Made by a program: the position numbers and the translations under genes. Below the pieces are notes generated by a model. The model was not told the origin of the DNA. It did not search any database and saw only the letters and a program-made list of their open reading frames with translations. From Stutzerimonas stutzeri (GTDB lineage Bacteria; Pseudomonadota; Gammaproteobacteria; Pseudomonadales; Pseudomonadaceae), in assembly GCF_009789555.1 (NCBI RefSeq), contig NZ_CP046902.1:2310001-2374000 (forward strand): DNA of 64,000 nt, in the 5' to 3' direction. Of this stretch, positions 51,859 to 59,503 are shown piece after piece (the first letter of the stretch is position 1; each line of letters begins with the position of its first letter).

Positions 51859-52268
51859 TTCGCCGCGAGGGGGTTTGATCTTACTCCGGTGTGGGAGGCC
51901 CGCCTCGGGGCGAAGGCTTTGGCTTTGCTGGCAGGCGTTGCCTGCATTCGCCGCGAGGGCGCGCCTCCCACGGGGTGGTGGGGTGCTAAGCGGGCGTGTC
52001 TGGTTTTTGAGTTGATCCGGGTTTGATCTTGCTCCGGTGTGGGAGGCCCGCCTCGGGGCGAAGGCTTTGGCTTTGCTGGCAGGCGTTGCCTGCATTCGCC
52101 GCGAGGGCGCGCCTCCCACAGGTAGTGGGGTGCTAGGCGGGCGTGTCTGGTTCTTGAGTTGATCCGGTTTTGATCTTGCTCCGGTGTGGGAGGCCCGCCT
52201 CGGGGCGAAGGCTTTGGCCTTTTGGGCAGGCCTGCGGCCTGCGTTCGCCGCGAGGGCGCGCCTCCCAC
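51859..52268. repeat. REP array F after wbpM
   Basis: Three inverted REP pairs and a partial copy at the left edge. Here the order is reversed relative to arrays B-E: GTGGGAGGCCCGCCTCGG form first, TTCGCCGCGAGGGCGC form second. The private linker contains GGGTGCTAAGCGGGCGTGTCTGG and TGATCCGG. Pairs repeat about every 145-150 bases. No gene lies in the interval to 52319. Confidence 0.92.
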
Positions 52269-52319
52269 AGGGTGGTGGGGTACTAAGCGGAGTGTCTGGT
52301 TTGCTTTGACCCAGCCTGC

Positions 52320-53258
52320 TTATTGGGTCGGGTCCGCCTGCATCCATTTGGGTTTTGGGTAGCGGCGGTCGGATTTTCCGGCTTTGAGTACGGCCCCCGG
52401 TACGTCATGGCCAACCAGCTCGGGTAGGCGGGCGGCACATTCCAGCAGTTTGTCCAGATCGACGCCGGTATCCATGCCCATGCGCTGGAACATGTGCACC
52501 AGGTCCTCGGTGCAGATATTGCCGCTGGCGCCAGGGGCATAGGGACAGCCGCCGAGGCCACCAAGGGAGGCGTCGAAGCGGTCGATGCCCGCGTTGAGTG
52601 CTGCCAGGGCGTTGGCCAGCCCCATCCCGCGGGTGTTATGGAAATGGGCAGTGAACACCGCCTCGGGCCACCGGGCGATCGCTTCGTGGCAGATGCGCTC
52701 GACCTGCGCTGGGTCGGCCATGCCAGTGGTATCGCAGAGCGTGATGCCCTGTACGCCGATTTCCAGGAGACGCTGCACCAGCTCATGCACGCGCCGTTCG
52801 GGGACCTCGCCTTCGAAGGGGCAACCGAAGGTCGTCGATAGCGAGGCGTTGACGAATACGCCACTGCTACGGGTGGCTTCGATGATCTCGCGGAACTGAA
52901 CCAGCGATTGCTCGGGTGTCATCCGCAGGTTGGCCATGCCATGGGTGTCGCTGGCGGACATGACCAGATTGATCTCGTCCACCCCACAGGCGAGGGCGCG
53001 CTCGCATCCCTTCACGTTGGGAACCAGCACGGTGTACTCGACACCCGGCACCCGGCGAATGCCACGCATGACTTCTTCGGCGTCGCGCAGGTTCGGGATC
53101 GCTTTTGGCGAGGTGAAGGAGGTCACTTCTATTTTCGCCAAACCGGTTTCGGACAGGCGGTCGATCAGAGCGATCTTGTCCTCGGTCGGGATGAAGTTGG
53201 GTTCGATCTGGAAGCCGTCGCGGGTCGCGACGTCCTGGATGTAGAGGCGTTTGCTCAT
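52320..53258 (-). CDS. Hydroxymethylglutaryl-CoA lyase-like protein
   Basis: A TIM-barrel lyase of the HMGL/DRE family, 312 residues. It has TRDGFQIEPNFIPTEDKI (catalytic Arg-Asp), SFTSPKAIPNLRDAEEV, the metal-binding histidines in TAHFHNTRGMGLANA and the active-site cysteine loop GLGGCPYAPGASGN. It could cleave HMG-CoA or a related acyl-CoA such as citramalyl-CoA. The neighbouring class III CoA-transferase would supply the CoA thioester. Gene order and strand suggest an operon with that transferase, although a short REP array lies between them. Confidence 0.87.
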   Translation of the reverse strand: MSKRLYIQDVATRDGFQIEPNFIPTEDKIALIDRLSETGLAKIEVTSFTSPKAIPNLRDAEEVMRGIRRVPGVEYTVLVPNVKGCERALACGVDEINLVMSASDTHGMANLRMTPEQSLVQFREIIEATRSSGVFVNASLSTTFGCPFEGEVPERRVHELVQRLLEIGVQGITLCDTTGMADPAQVERICHEAIARWPEAVFTAHFHNTRGMGLANALAALNAGIDRFDASLGGLGGCPYAPGASGNICTEDLVHMFQRMGMDTGVDLDKLLECAARLPELVGHDVPGAVLKAGKSDRRYPKPKWMQADPTQ

Positions 53259-53301
53259 GATTCTCTCCGTTCGCAGCCAAGCGCCGCGTTGTTGTCTTTT
53301 T

Positions 53302-53456
53302 GCTGGGAGGCGCGTCTCGCGGCGAATGGCTGTTCAGCCGATCCCCGCTTCGCCCCGAGGGCGGGCCTCCCACAGCGCCAAGTCTGTCGTCTGAAACGCC
53401 TGAATCCACCGCCGCACCGCTTTGTCTTTTTGCTGGGAGGCGCGCCTCGCGGCGAA
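53302..53456. repeat. Short REP array G
   Basis: Three REP copies between two genes of one presumed operon: GGGAGGCGCGTCTCGC at 53305, TTCGCCCCGAGGGCGG near 53349 and GGGAGGCGCGCCTCGC near 53434. The linker TTTGTCTTTTTGCTGG is shared by its two same-oriented copies. Confidence 0.9.
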
Positions 53457-53464
53457 TGGGCTGT

Positions 53465-54667
53465 TCAGATGATGCCCCGTTCGCGCAATCCACAAACCTG
53501 TTCTTCGGTCAGGCCAAGGCCGGCCAATACGTCTTCGGTGTGTTCGCCCAACTGGGGGCCGCCGGCACCGATGCGGCCCGGGGTGCGGCTGAGTTTGGGG
53601 AGCACGCCCGGCACCTTGAGCGGTCCGGCGAAGGTGTCGACCTGCTCGATCATCTGACGTGCCAGGTAGTGCGGGTCCTTGACGATGTCGGCGGCGGTGT
53701 AGGGGTAGCCGGCCGGCACTCGCGCTTCTTTCAGCGCCTCGATGACTTCGTCTCGGCTGTGCCGTGCCGTCCATTCGCCAATGGCCTTGTCGATCAGTTC
53801 AGCCTGTTGGGAGCGACCGTCGTTATGCGCGAAACGCGGGTCGTCGGCCAGATCCTGGCGCCCCATGAGCATCATCAGCCGCTTGTAGATGCTGTCGCCA
53901 TTGCCGGCGATCAGCACGTATGCGCCGTCGTTGCACAGGTAGGAATTGGAAGGCGTGATGCCGGGCAGGGCGCTGCCGGCCGGCTCGCGAACATAGCCGA
54001 AGGCATCATATTCGGGCACCAGGCTTTCCATCATGGCGAACACCGACTCATAGAGCGCGACGTCGATTTCCTGGCCCTGGCCACTGCGGTTGCGCTCCTG
54101 CAACGCGAGCAGCACGCCGATGACCCCATAGAGCGAGGACAGCGAATCCCCGATGCTCACGCCCACCCGTACCGGCGGCTGGCCCGGATACCCGGAGAGG
54201 TGGCGCAAACCGCCCATGGCTTCGCCGATCACGCCGAAACCGGGCAGATCACGATAAGGGCCGGTCTGGCCGTAACCGGAAATGCGCAGCATGATCAGGC
54301 GCGGATTGAGCCTGGACAGCTCATCCCAGCCCAGCCCCCATTCCTCGAGCGTGCCCGGGCGAAAGTTTTCCACCAGCACGTCGGCTTCGGCGACCAGCTG
54401 GCGGACGATCTGCTGGCCTTCGGCGGACTTCAGGTCCAGCGTCACGGACTGCTTGTTGCGTGATTGCACGTGCCACCAGAGCGAGGTGCCGTCCTTGAGC
54501 TTGCGCCACTTGCGCAGCGGATCGCCGACGTGCGGGGGCTCGATCTTGATGACCTCGGCACCGAATTCGCCGAGCATCTTGCTGGCGAAGGGGCCGGCGA
54601 TCAGCTGTCCCATTTCGATGACCTTGAGGCCTTGCAACGGCAAGCTGTTTTCATTCTTCTCGTTCAT
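53465..54667 (-). CDS. CaiB/BaiF class III CoA-transferase
   Basis: Moves CoA between carboxylic acids via an aspartyl intermediate. The 400-residue protein begins LPLQGLKVIEMGQLIAGPFASKMLGEFGAEVIKIEPP, the family's N-terminal signature, followed by RNKQSVTLDLKSAEGQ and the GFGVIGEAMGGL region with the catalytic aspartate segment (RDLPGFG). The substrate may be HMG, citramalate or a similar acid, since an HMG-CoA-lyase-like gene follows. The Met at 54667 gives the usual start; a longer frame to 54766 has no supporting site. Confidence 0.88.
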   Translation of the reverse strand: MNEKNENSLPLQGLKVIEMGQLIAGPFASKMLGEFGAEVIKIEPPHVGDPLRKWRKLKDGTSLWWHVQSRNKQSVTLDLKSAEGQQIVRQLVAEADVLVENFRPGTLEEWGLGWDELSRLNPRLIMLRISGYGQTGPYRDLPGFGVIGEAMGGLRHLSGYPGQPPVRVGVSIGDSLSSLYGVIGVLLALQERNRSGQGQEIDVALYESVFAMMESLVPEYDAFGYVREPAGSALPGITPSNSYLCNDGAYVLIAGNGDSIYKRLMMLMGRQDLADDPRFAHNDGRSQQAELIDKAIGEWTARHSRDEVIEALKEARVPAGYPYTAADIVKDPHYLARQMIEQVDTFAGPLKVPGVLPKLSRTPGRIGAGGPQLGEHTEDVLAGLGLTEEQVCGLRERGII

Positions 54668-54845
54668 CACAACAACACCTGTGCCGGGTCGACTCATGTG
54701 AGGAGGATGACCGAGCGCCGCGCAACGGACAATTGCCGAATAGCCAAGGCTGGTTTCGTCAGCCACGAAGGCAATTCGCGGATGTCTTTCTGTGCGGCCC
54801 GGTTTATCGTTGGCGCTTCGTCACTTGCGAATACGAGAGCCAACC

Positions 54846-55745
54846 ATGCGGCGTGTCGATTTCGTTACCCTGCGCCTCTTCGTGGCCGTTGCCGATGAGC
54901 GCAGCCTGACCCGTGCCGCCGAGCGCGAGCACCTGGCACTCGCGGCGGTCAGCAAGCGCATCAGCGACCTGGAGGGGCAGCTCGGCGTCAGCCTGCTGTA
55001 CCGTCAGCCCAAGGGCGTTGAACTCACGCCCGCCGGCCATGCGCTGTTGCACCACGCACGCAATCTGCTCGATGGCCTGCAGCAGATGGACGCCGATCTC
55101 AGCGAGTTCAGCCAAGGTGTGAAAGGGCATGTACGTATCCATGCCAACACCTCGGCGGTCATCGAGTTCCTGCCTGAAGATTTGAGCGCCTTCGCGCGCC
55201 TGCACCCCGAGGTGAAGATCGATCTGGAAGAGCGCGTCAGCAACGATACGCTGCGTGCGCTGCGGGAGGGGCTGACCGACATTGGTATTTTCGCCGGGCA
55301 CATGCCGGCCGACGATCTGCAGGTGTTCGGTTATCGCGAAGACACGCTTGTGCTCGTCACGCCCCGTGAGCATCCCCTGGCGTCGCTCAAGCGGATCGCC
55401 CTGCGCGACGCCGCCGGTTTCGATTTCATCGGTCTGCAGCAGGACGCGTCGTTGCATGTACTGCTGCACCAATCGGCGCAGCAAATGGGCACGTCCTTGC
55501 GATTGCGGATTCAGGTGCGCAGCTTCGAGGCGATCTGCCGGATGATCCACACCGGCATGGGTATCGGGGTATTACCCGAGCAAGTGGTGCGCAACTATCT
55601 GCCGGCGCTGGATGTTGCGATCGTCCCGCTCACCGATCCGTGGGCGCGACGCGAACTGAAGATCGGCGTGCGCAACCTTGAAAGCCTTTCTGTCACGGCG
55701 CGGCAGTTGCTGGAGCACCTCACGGCTCGCGAAGGCAATCGGTGA
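54846..55745 (+). CDS. LysR-type transcriptional regulator
   Basis: A 299-residue LysR protein. The N-terminal helix-turn-helix is clear (FVTLRLFVAVADERSLTRAAEREHLALAAVSKRISDLEGQLGVSLLYR). A two-lobed effector domain follows (about 90-295). The gene is divergent from the CoA-transferase gene, so it probably controls that gene and the lyase gene in response to their substrate. The ATG at 54846 lies next to the HTH as usual; a longer frame exists to 54792. Confidence 0.9.
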   Translation: MRRVDFVTLRLFVAVADERSLTRAAEREHLALAAVSKRISDLEGQLGVSLLYRQPKGVELTPAGHALLHHARNLLDGLQQMDADLSEFSQGVKGHVRIHANTSAVIEFLPEDLSAFARLHPEVKIDLEERVSNDTLRALREGLTDIGIFAGHMPADDLQVFGYREDTLVLVTPREHPLASLKRIALRDAAGFDFIGLQQDASLHVLLHQSAQQMGTSLRLRIQVRSFEAICRMIHTGMGIGVLPEQVVRNYLPALDVAIVPLTDPWARRELKIGVRNLESLSVTARQLLEHLTAREGNR

Positions 55746-55892
55746 AAACAGCCTGTAGACCGCATGGTTTCGTCCAGGCCTTCGCGAGCAACGAAGCCTC
55801 GCTTGCTCAAATATGAATGTCAGTGAGAAACGGCGCCGGAGTAGAGTCGAGCCAGCTACATGGCTCACACAACTACAAAACGGAGCTTCTCC

Positions 55893-56894
55893 ATGGCACG
55901 ACTTACCCGTGGTATCACTCATCTGCTTGCCGCTTCGGCCCTGTTCAGCGTGTTCGCCGCCCAGGCGGCCGATCCGATCCTGATCAAGTTTTCCCATATC
56001 ACCGCTGACAGCACACCCAAGGGGCAGGGCGCCCTGATGTTCAAGAAGCTGGTCGAGGAGCGCCTGGCGGACCAGGTCGAGGTGCAGGTTTACGCCAACT
56101 CCTCGCTGTACGGTGATGGCAAGGAAATGGAAGCGCTGTTGCTGAACCAGGTGCAGATGCTGGCGCCTGCACCGTCGAAACTGGAGCAGTACACCAAGCA
56201 ACTGCAGTTATTCGACATGATGTTCCTTTTCGATGACATGGCGGCGGCGCAGCGCTTCCAGCAGTCCGAGCAGGGCAAGTCCATGCTCAAGTCGATGGAA
56301 GACAAGGGCATCACCGGGCTGGCCTATTGGCTCAATGGCATGCGTCAGTTCACGGCCAACAAGCCGTTGCGCGAACCGAGCGATGCGCGCGGGCTGAAAT
56401 TCCGCGTACAGCCGTCGGACCTGCAAGCCGCCCAGTACACGGCCTTGCGTGCAGTGCCGCGTAAAATGGCGTTTGCCGAAATCTACCAGGGACTGCAAAC
56501 CGGCGTGGTCAACGCTCAGGACAACCCGTGGTCGAACATCTACAGCCAGAAGTACTACGAAGTGCAGCAGTACATGACCGAATCCAATCATGGCATCGGT
56601 AATTACCTGCTGATCACCAACACGCAGTTCTGGAACGGCTTGCCAGCCCCGGTGCGTAGCGAACTCGAGCAGATCATCGATGAAGTCACCACCGAGGTGA
56701 ACCGCCAGGCTGAGGCGCTGAACGATAAGGCCAAGCAGAACATCATCGATACCGGCAAGAGCGAAATCCTGGTGCTGACCGAAGAGCAGCGCAGCGCCTG
56801 GCGCGACGCGGTTCGTCCGGCCTGGAAGAAGTTCGAGGCGGAAATCGGGCCCGATCTGATCAAGGCGGCCGAAGCGGCGAACCAGACACAATAG
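55893..56894 (+). CDS. TRAP transporter solute-binding protein DctP
   Basis: A periplasmic substrate-binding protein for C4-dicarboxylate-type TRAP systems, 333 residues. The signal peptide ends near AAQAADPI (about residue 26). ILIKFSHITADSTPKGQGA, the carboxylate-binding arginine region (ARGLKFRVQPSD) and AEIYQGLQTGVVNAQDNPWSNIY are DctP hallmarks. GGAG precedes the ATG at 55893. No dctQ or dctM follows; a perfect palindrome and a 1-kb REP array lie downstream instead. Confidence 0.92.
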   Translation: MARLTRGITHLLAASALFSVFAAQAADPILIKFSHITADSTPKGQGALMFKKLVEERLADQVEVQVYANSSLYGDGKEMEALLLNQVQMLAPAPSKLEQYTKQLQLFDMMFLFDDMAAAQRFQQSEQGKSMLKSMEDKGITGLAYWLNGMRQFTANKPLREPSDARGLKFRVQPSDLQAAQYTALRAVPRKMAFAEIYQGLQTGVVNAQDNPWSNIYSQKYYEVQQYMTESNHGIGNYLLITNTQFWNGLPAPVRSELEQIIDEVTTEVNRQAEALNDKAKQNIIDTGKSEILVLTEEQRSAWRDAVRPAWKKFEAEIGPDLIKAAEAANQTQ

Positions 56895-56923
56895 GTTCGG
56901 CGCTGCCTGACGGTTCGCTTGTT

Positions 56924-56951
56924 GTGCGAGGCGCGCCTCGCACCGCTTTTT
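56924..56951 (+). terminator. REP-derived terminator of dctP
   Basis: A perfect 20-base palindrome (GTGCGAGG-CGCG-CCTCGCAC, 56924-56943) is followed by CGC and six T residues. Its core is the GGCGCGCC of the local REP family, so a REP appears to serve as the terminator. Confidence 0.6.
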
Positions 56952-57938
56952 TGTGGGAGCCCCAACGGACCCAACAGACCCGAGCCTCGCCGCTTTTTTT
57001 TGTGGGAGGCGCGCCTCGCGGCGAAGGGGACTTTCCGCCGGCTCCGCGGCCAAGCGATTCGCCCCGAGGGCGGGCCTCCCACAAAAGCGGGCGCAGCGTT
57101 TCCCCAATAGACCCGAACCCTCGCACCGCTTTTCTGTGAGAGCCAACAAAGCCGAGCCCTCGCACCATTCTTTCTTGTGGGAGGCGCGCCTCGCGGCGAA
57201 AAGGACTTTGCACCGACTCCACGGCCCAGCGATTCGCCCCGAGGGCGGGCCTCCCACAAAAGCGGACGCAGCGTTTCCCCAATAGACCCGAGCCTCGCAC
57301 CGCTTTTTTCTGGGAGCCCCAACAAAGCCGAGCCTCGCCGCTTTTTTTTGTGGGAGGCGCGCCTCGCGGCGAAGGGACTTTCCGCCGGCTCCCCGCCGAG
57401 GCGATTCGCCCCGAGGGCGGGCCTCCCACAAAAGCGGGCGCAGCGTTTCCCCGACAGACCCGAGCCTCCACACCATTCTTGCTTGTGGGAGGCGCGCCTC
57501 GCGGCGAAGGGACTTTCCGCCGGCTCCGCGGCCAGGCGATTCGCCCCGAGGGCGGGCCTCCCACAAAAGCGGGCGCAGCGTTTCCCCGACAGACCCGAGC
57601 CTTCGCACCGCTTTTCTGTGACAGCCCCGACAGACCCGAGCCCTCGCACCGCTTTCTTTGTGGGAGCCTCAACAAAGCCGAGCCTTCACACCATTCTTGC
57701 TTGTGGGAGGCGCGCCTCGCGGCGAAGGGACTTTCCGCCGGCTCCGCGGTCAGGCGATTCGCCCCGAGGGCGGGCCTCCCACAAAAGCGGGCGCAGCGTT
57801 GCCCTAATAGACCCGAGCCTTCGCACCGCTTTTCTGTGAGAGCCCCAACGGACCCAGGCCCTCGCACCGCTTTTTTGTGGGAGCCCCAACAAAGCCGATC
57901 CCTCGCACCATTCTTTCTTGTGGAAGGCGGGCCTCCTA
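56952..57938. repeat. REP array H (about ten REP copies)
   Basis: Five inverted pairs: GGAGGCGCGCCTCGCGGCGAA forms near 57004, 57180, 57352, 57488 and 57705; TTCGCCCCGAGGGCGG forms near 57057, 57233, 57406, 57539 and 57757. A degenerate end copy (GTGGAAGGCGGGCC) lies at 57919-57938. The linker (AGCGTTTCCCC...AGACCCGAGCC) and a second motif with GGGAGCCCCAACAAAGCC are private to this array. Spacing varies from about 135 to 215 bases. No gene is present, although long open frames cross it. Confidence 0.92.
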
Positions 57939-59255
57939 CCGATTGTCTGGCAGAAGCGCTACGGTGGGCTGGGTGCTCTGGACGCGCGCCAGCCGCTTGA
58001 GCGCTTCGTTCACTGAGCGGCGGTCGTGCGGGTTGTCGATGTTTGCGTGGGCCTCGTCGCGTATCGCATGGATTTCACCATGAAGCGCCTCCCGTTGTGC
58101 CTTGCTCGGGTCGCCGTGCAGGGCGTTCTTCATGCATTGCAACAAGGTAATCAAGACCTGTGGGTCGTGGGCTCCATAAATGCGAATCGGCGCGATGACG
58201 GTCTGTAGCACGCGCTTCATGCCGGGTTGTGGATAGAACAGGCGCGGCCGATCGCTATCGACGCAGCCGATGTCATAAGGCCTCAAGCCACCGAGCCTTT
58301 TCAGCAGCACGCCGATCAGGTTCACGGCCCGTGTCGCCGTGCCCGGGTCGTTGATGGCCGGGCTGATGGCCTTGACCGCTATCTCCGAGATTTGCCGCAA
58401 GCCGTAGGCAACGTTCTCGCCGGCGAACTCCTTGTCGTGGAAGTCGAAACAATCCAGGGCTTCGGCGGCTTCCTTTTCGTTCAATGGCTCGCTGAACTTG
58501 ATCAGGGGGTGCCCCTCGATGAGGAAGAACCCCGGCTCCACCTGGACCATGGCGATCAGGTCGCGCTTGCGCAGCAGCTTGCCCAGGCGCCGTTCGTTCA
58601 CGTCGCGCAGGTAGCCTGGACGGGCTGCGGGCAGGCACCACCAGTCGGTGGCGTCGGGAATCTCGTGGACCCCGGCCATGCGCCGCCGGCGGCTGGCCAG
58701 ATTGGCCGATGCGCCGTTATAGAGCTCGCTGAGGATCCAGTCGACCTGGATCGACTGCGACACCGAGCGGATGAACACGACGAACAGGGCCATGCACAGC
58801 ATGCCGAACAGCACGGCGAGCGCCAACCCGAGGGCGGGGACGCTGGCCGGATCATTCTTGTTCAGGGTGCCGATCATCAGCAGGTAATAGACGATGCTGC
58901 CCAGGTAAATGCCCAGAATCACCTGATTGCGCGTGTCGCTGACCAGGCCGGGGAGAACGCGCGGGGACAGGCGCGCCGCGGCACCGTTGAGCACGACCAT
59001 CACCATGGAAAAGCTGAACACGGTGAGCGAGATGATGCCGGTGATCAGCGTTCCGAGGATCTCACGGCTGTTATCGGCGTCGAGCAGTCCGGCTGGCAGG
59101 TCGTCGCGCAGCGTTTCGGCCAGCGAGGTGGATTCGAACAGCAGCACCAGCGCGGCCACCGCGACGTAGAGGGCGGGTATCAGGACCGGATAGAAGGCAA
59201 TGCTTTCCTTGATGCGTGTGACGACACGAAAGAACACGTTGGCTGGATCAGACAT
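57936..59255 (-). CDS. DUF2254 family membrane protein
   Basis: An uncharacterised inner-membrane protein of 439 residues. Four hydrophobic segments lie in the first 170 residues (near 20-42, 65-92, 110-128 and 143-165), then a soluble C-terminal domain with the family features AVKAISPAINDPGTATRAVNLIGVLL. The stop codon (TAG, 57936-57938) falls in the degenerate end copy of REP array H, so the array touches the gene. Function unknown. Confidence 0.85.
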   Translation of the reverse strand: MSDPANVFFRVVTRIKESIAFYPVLIPALYVAVAALVLLFESTSLAETLRDDLPAGLLDADNSREILGTLITGIISLTVFSFSMVMVVLNGAAARLSPRVLPGLVSDTRNQVILGIYLGSIVYYLLMIGTLNKNDPASVPALGLALAVLFGMLCMALFVVFIRSVSQSIQVDWILSELYNGASANLASRRRRMAGVHEIPDATDWWCLPAARPGYLRDVNERRLGKLLRKRDLIAMVQVEPGFFLIEGHPLIKFSEPLNEKEAAEALDCFDFHDKEFAGENVAYGLRQISEIAVKAISPAINDPGTATRAVNLIGVLLKRLGGLRPYDIGCVDSDRPRLFYPQPGMKRVLQTVIAPIRIYGAHDPQVLITLLQCMKNALHGDPSKAQREALHGEIHAIRDEAHANIDNPHDRRSVNEALKRLARVQSTQPTVALLPDNR

Positions 59256-59503
59256 CCTCGAACCCCGAGATGACGGGCACAGGCCCTGGCCTCTCTATGA
59301 CCACAAGGGGCGCCGAAGTACGCCTCGGCGTGAGCGTCTATGCTTAGGTGAATCGGTTCTCGATGGCCGCAAGCCAGCGGAACGCTTTGACCCCGCGCTG
59401 CTCGAACGTGAAGCCGCCAGGCGTTTGGTTTGATTCGTATGGTTCGCCTGTGGGGCAGGAGTATTCGAAACGAAAACAAGACCGACGAGTGAGGTAATTG
59501 TCC

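Noticed and set aside
56208..57608. Long minus-strand open frame (466 codons) through REP array H and dctP
   Set aside because: It is antisense to dctP and then made of repeated REP translations (FVGGPPSGRIA-like); an artefact of GC-rich repeats lacking stops.
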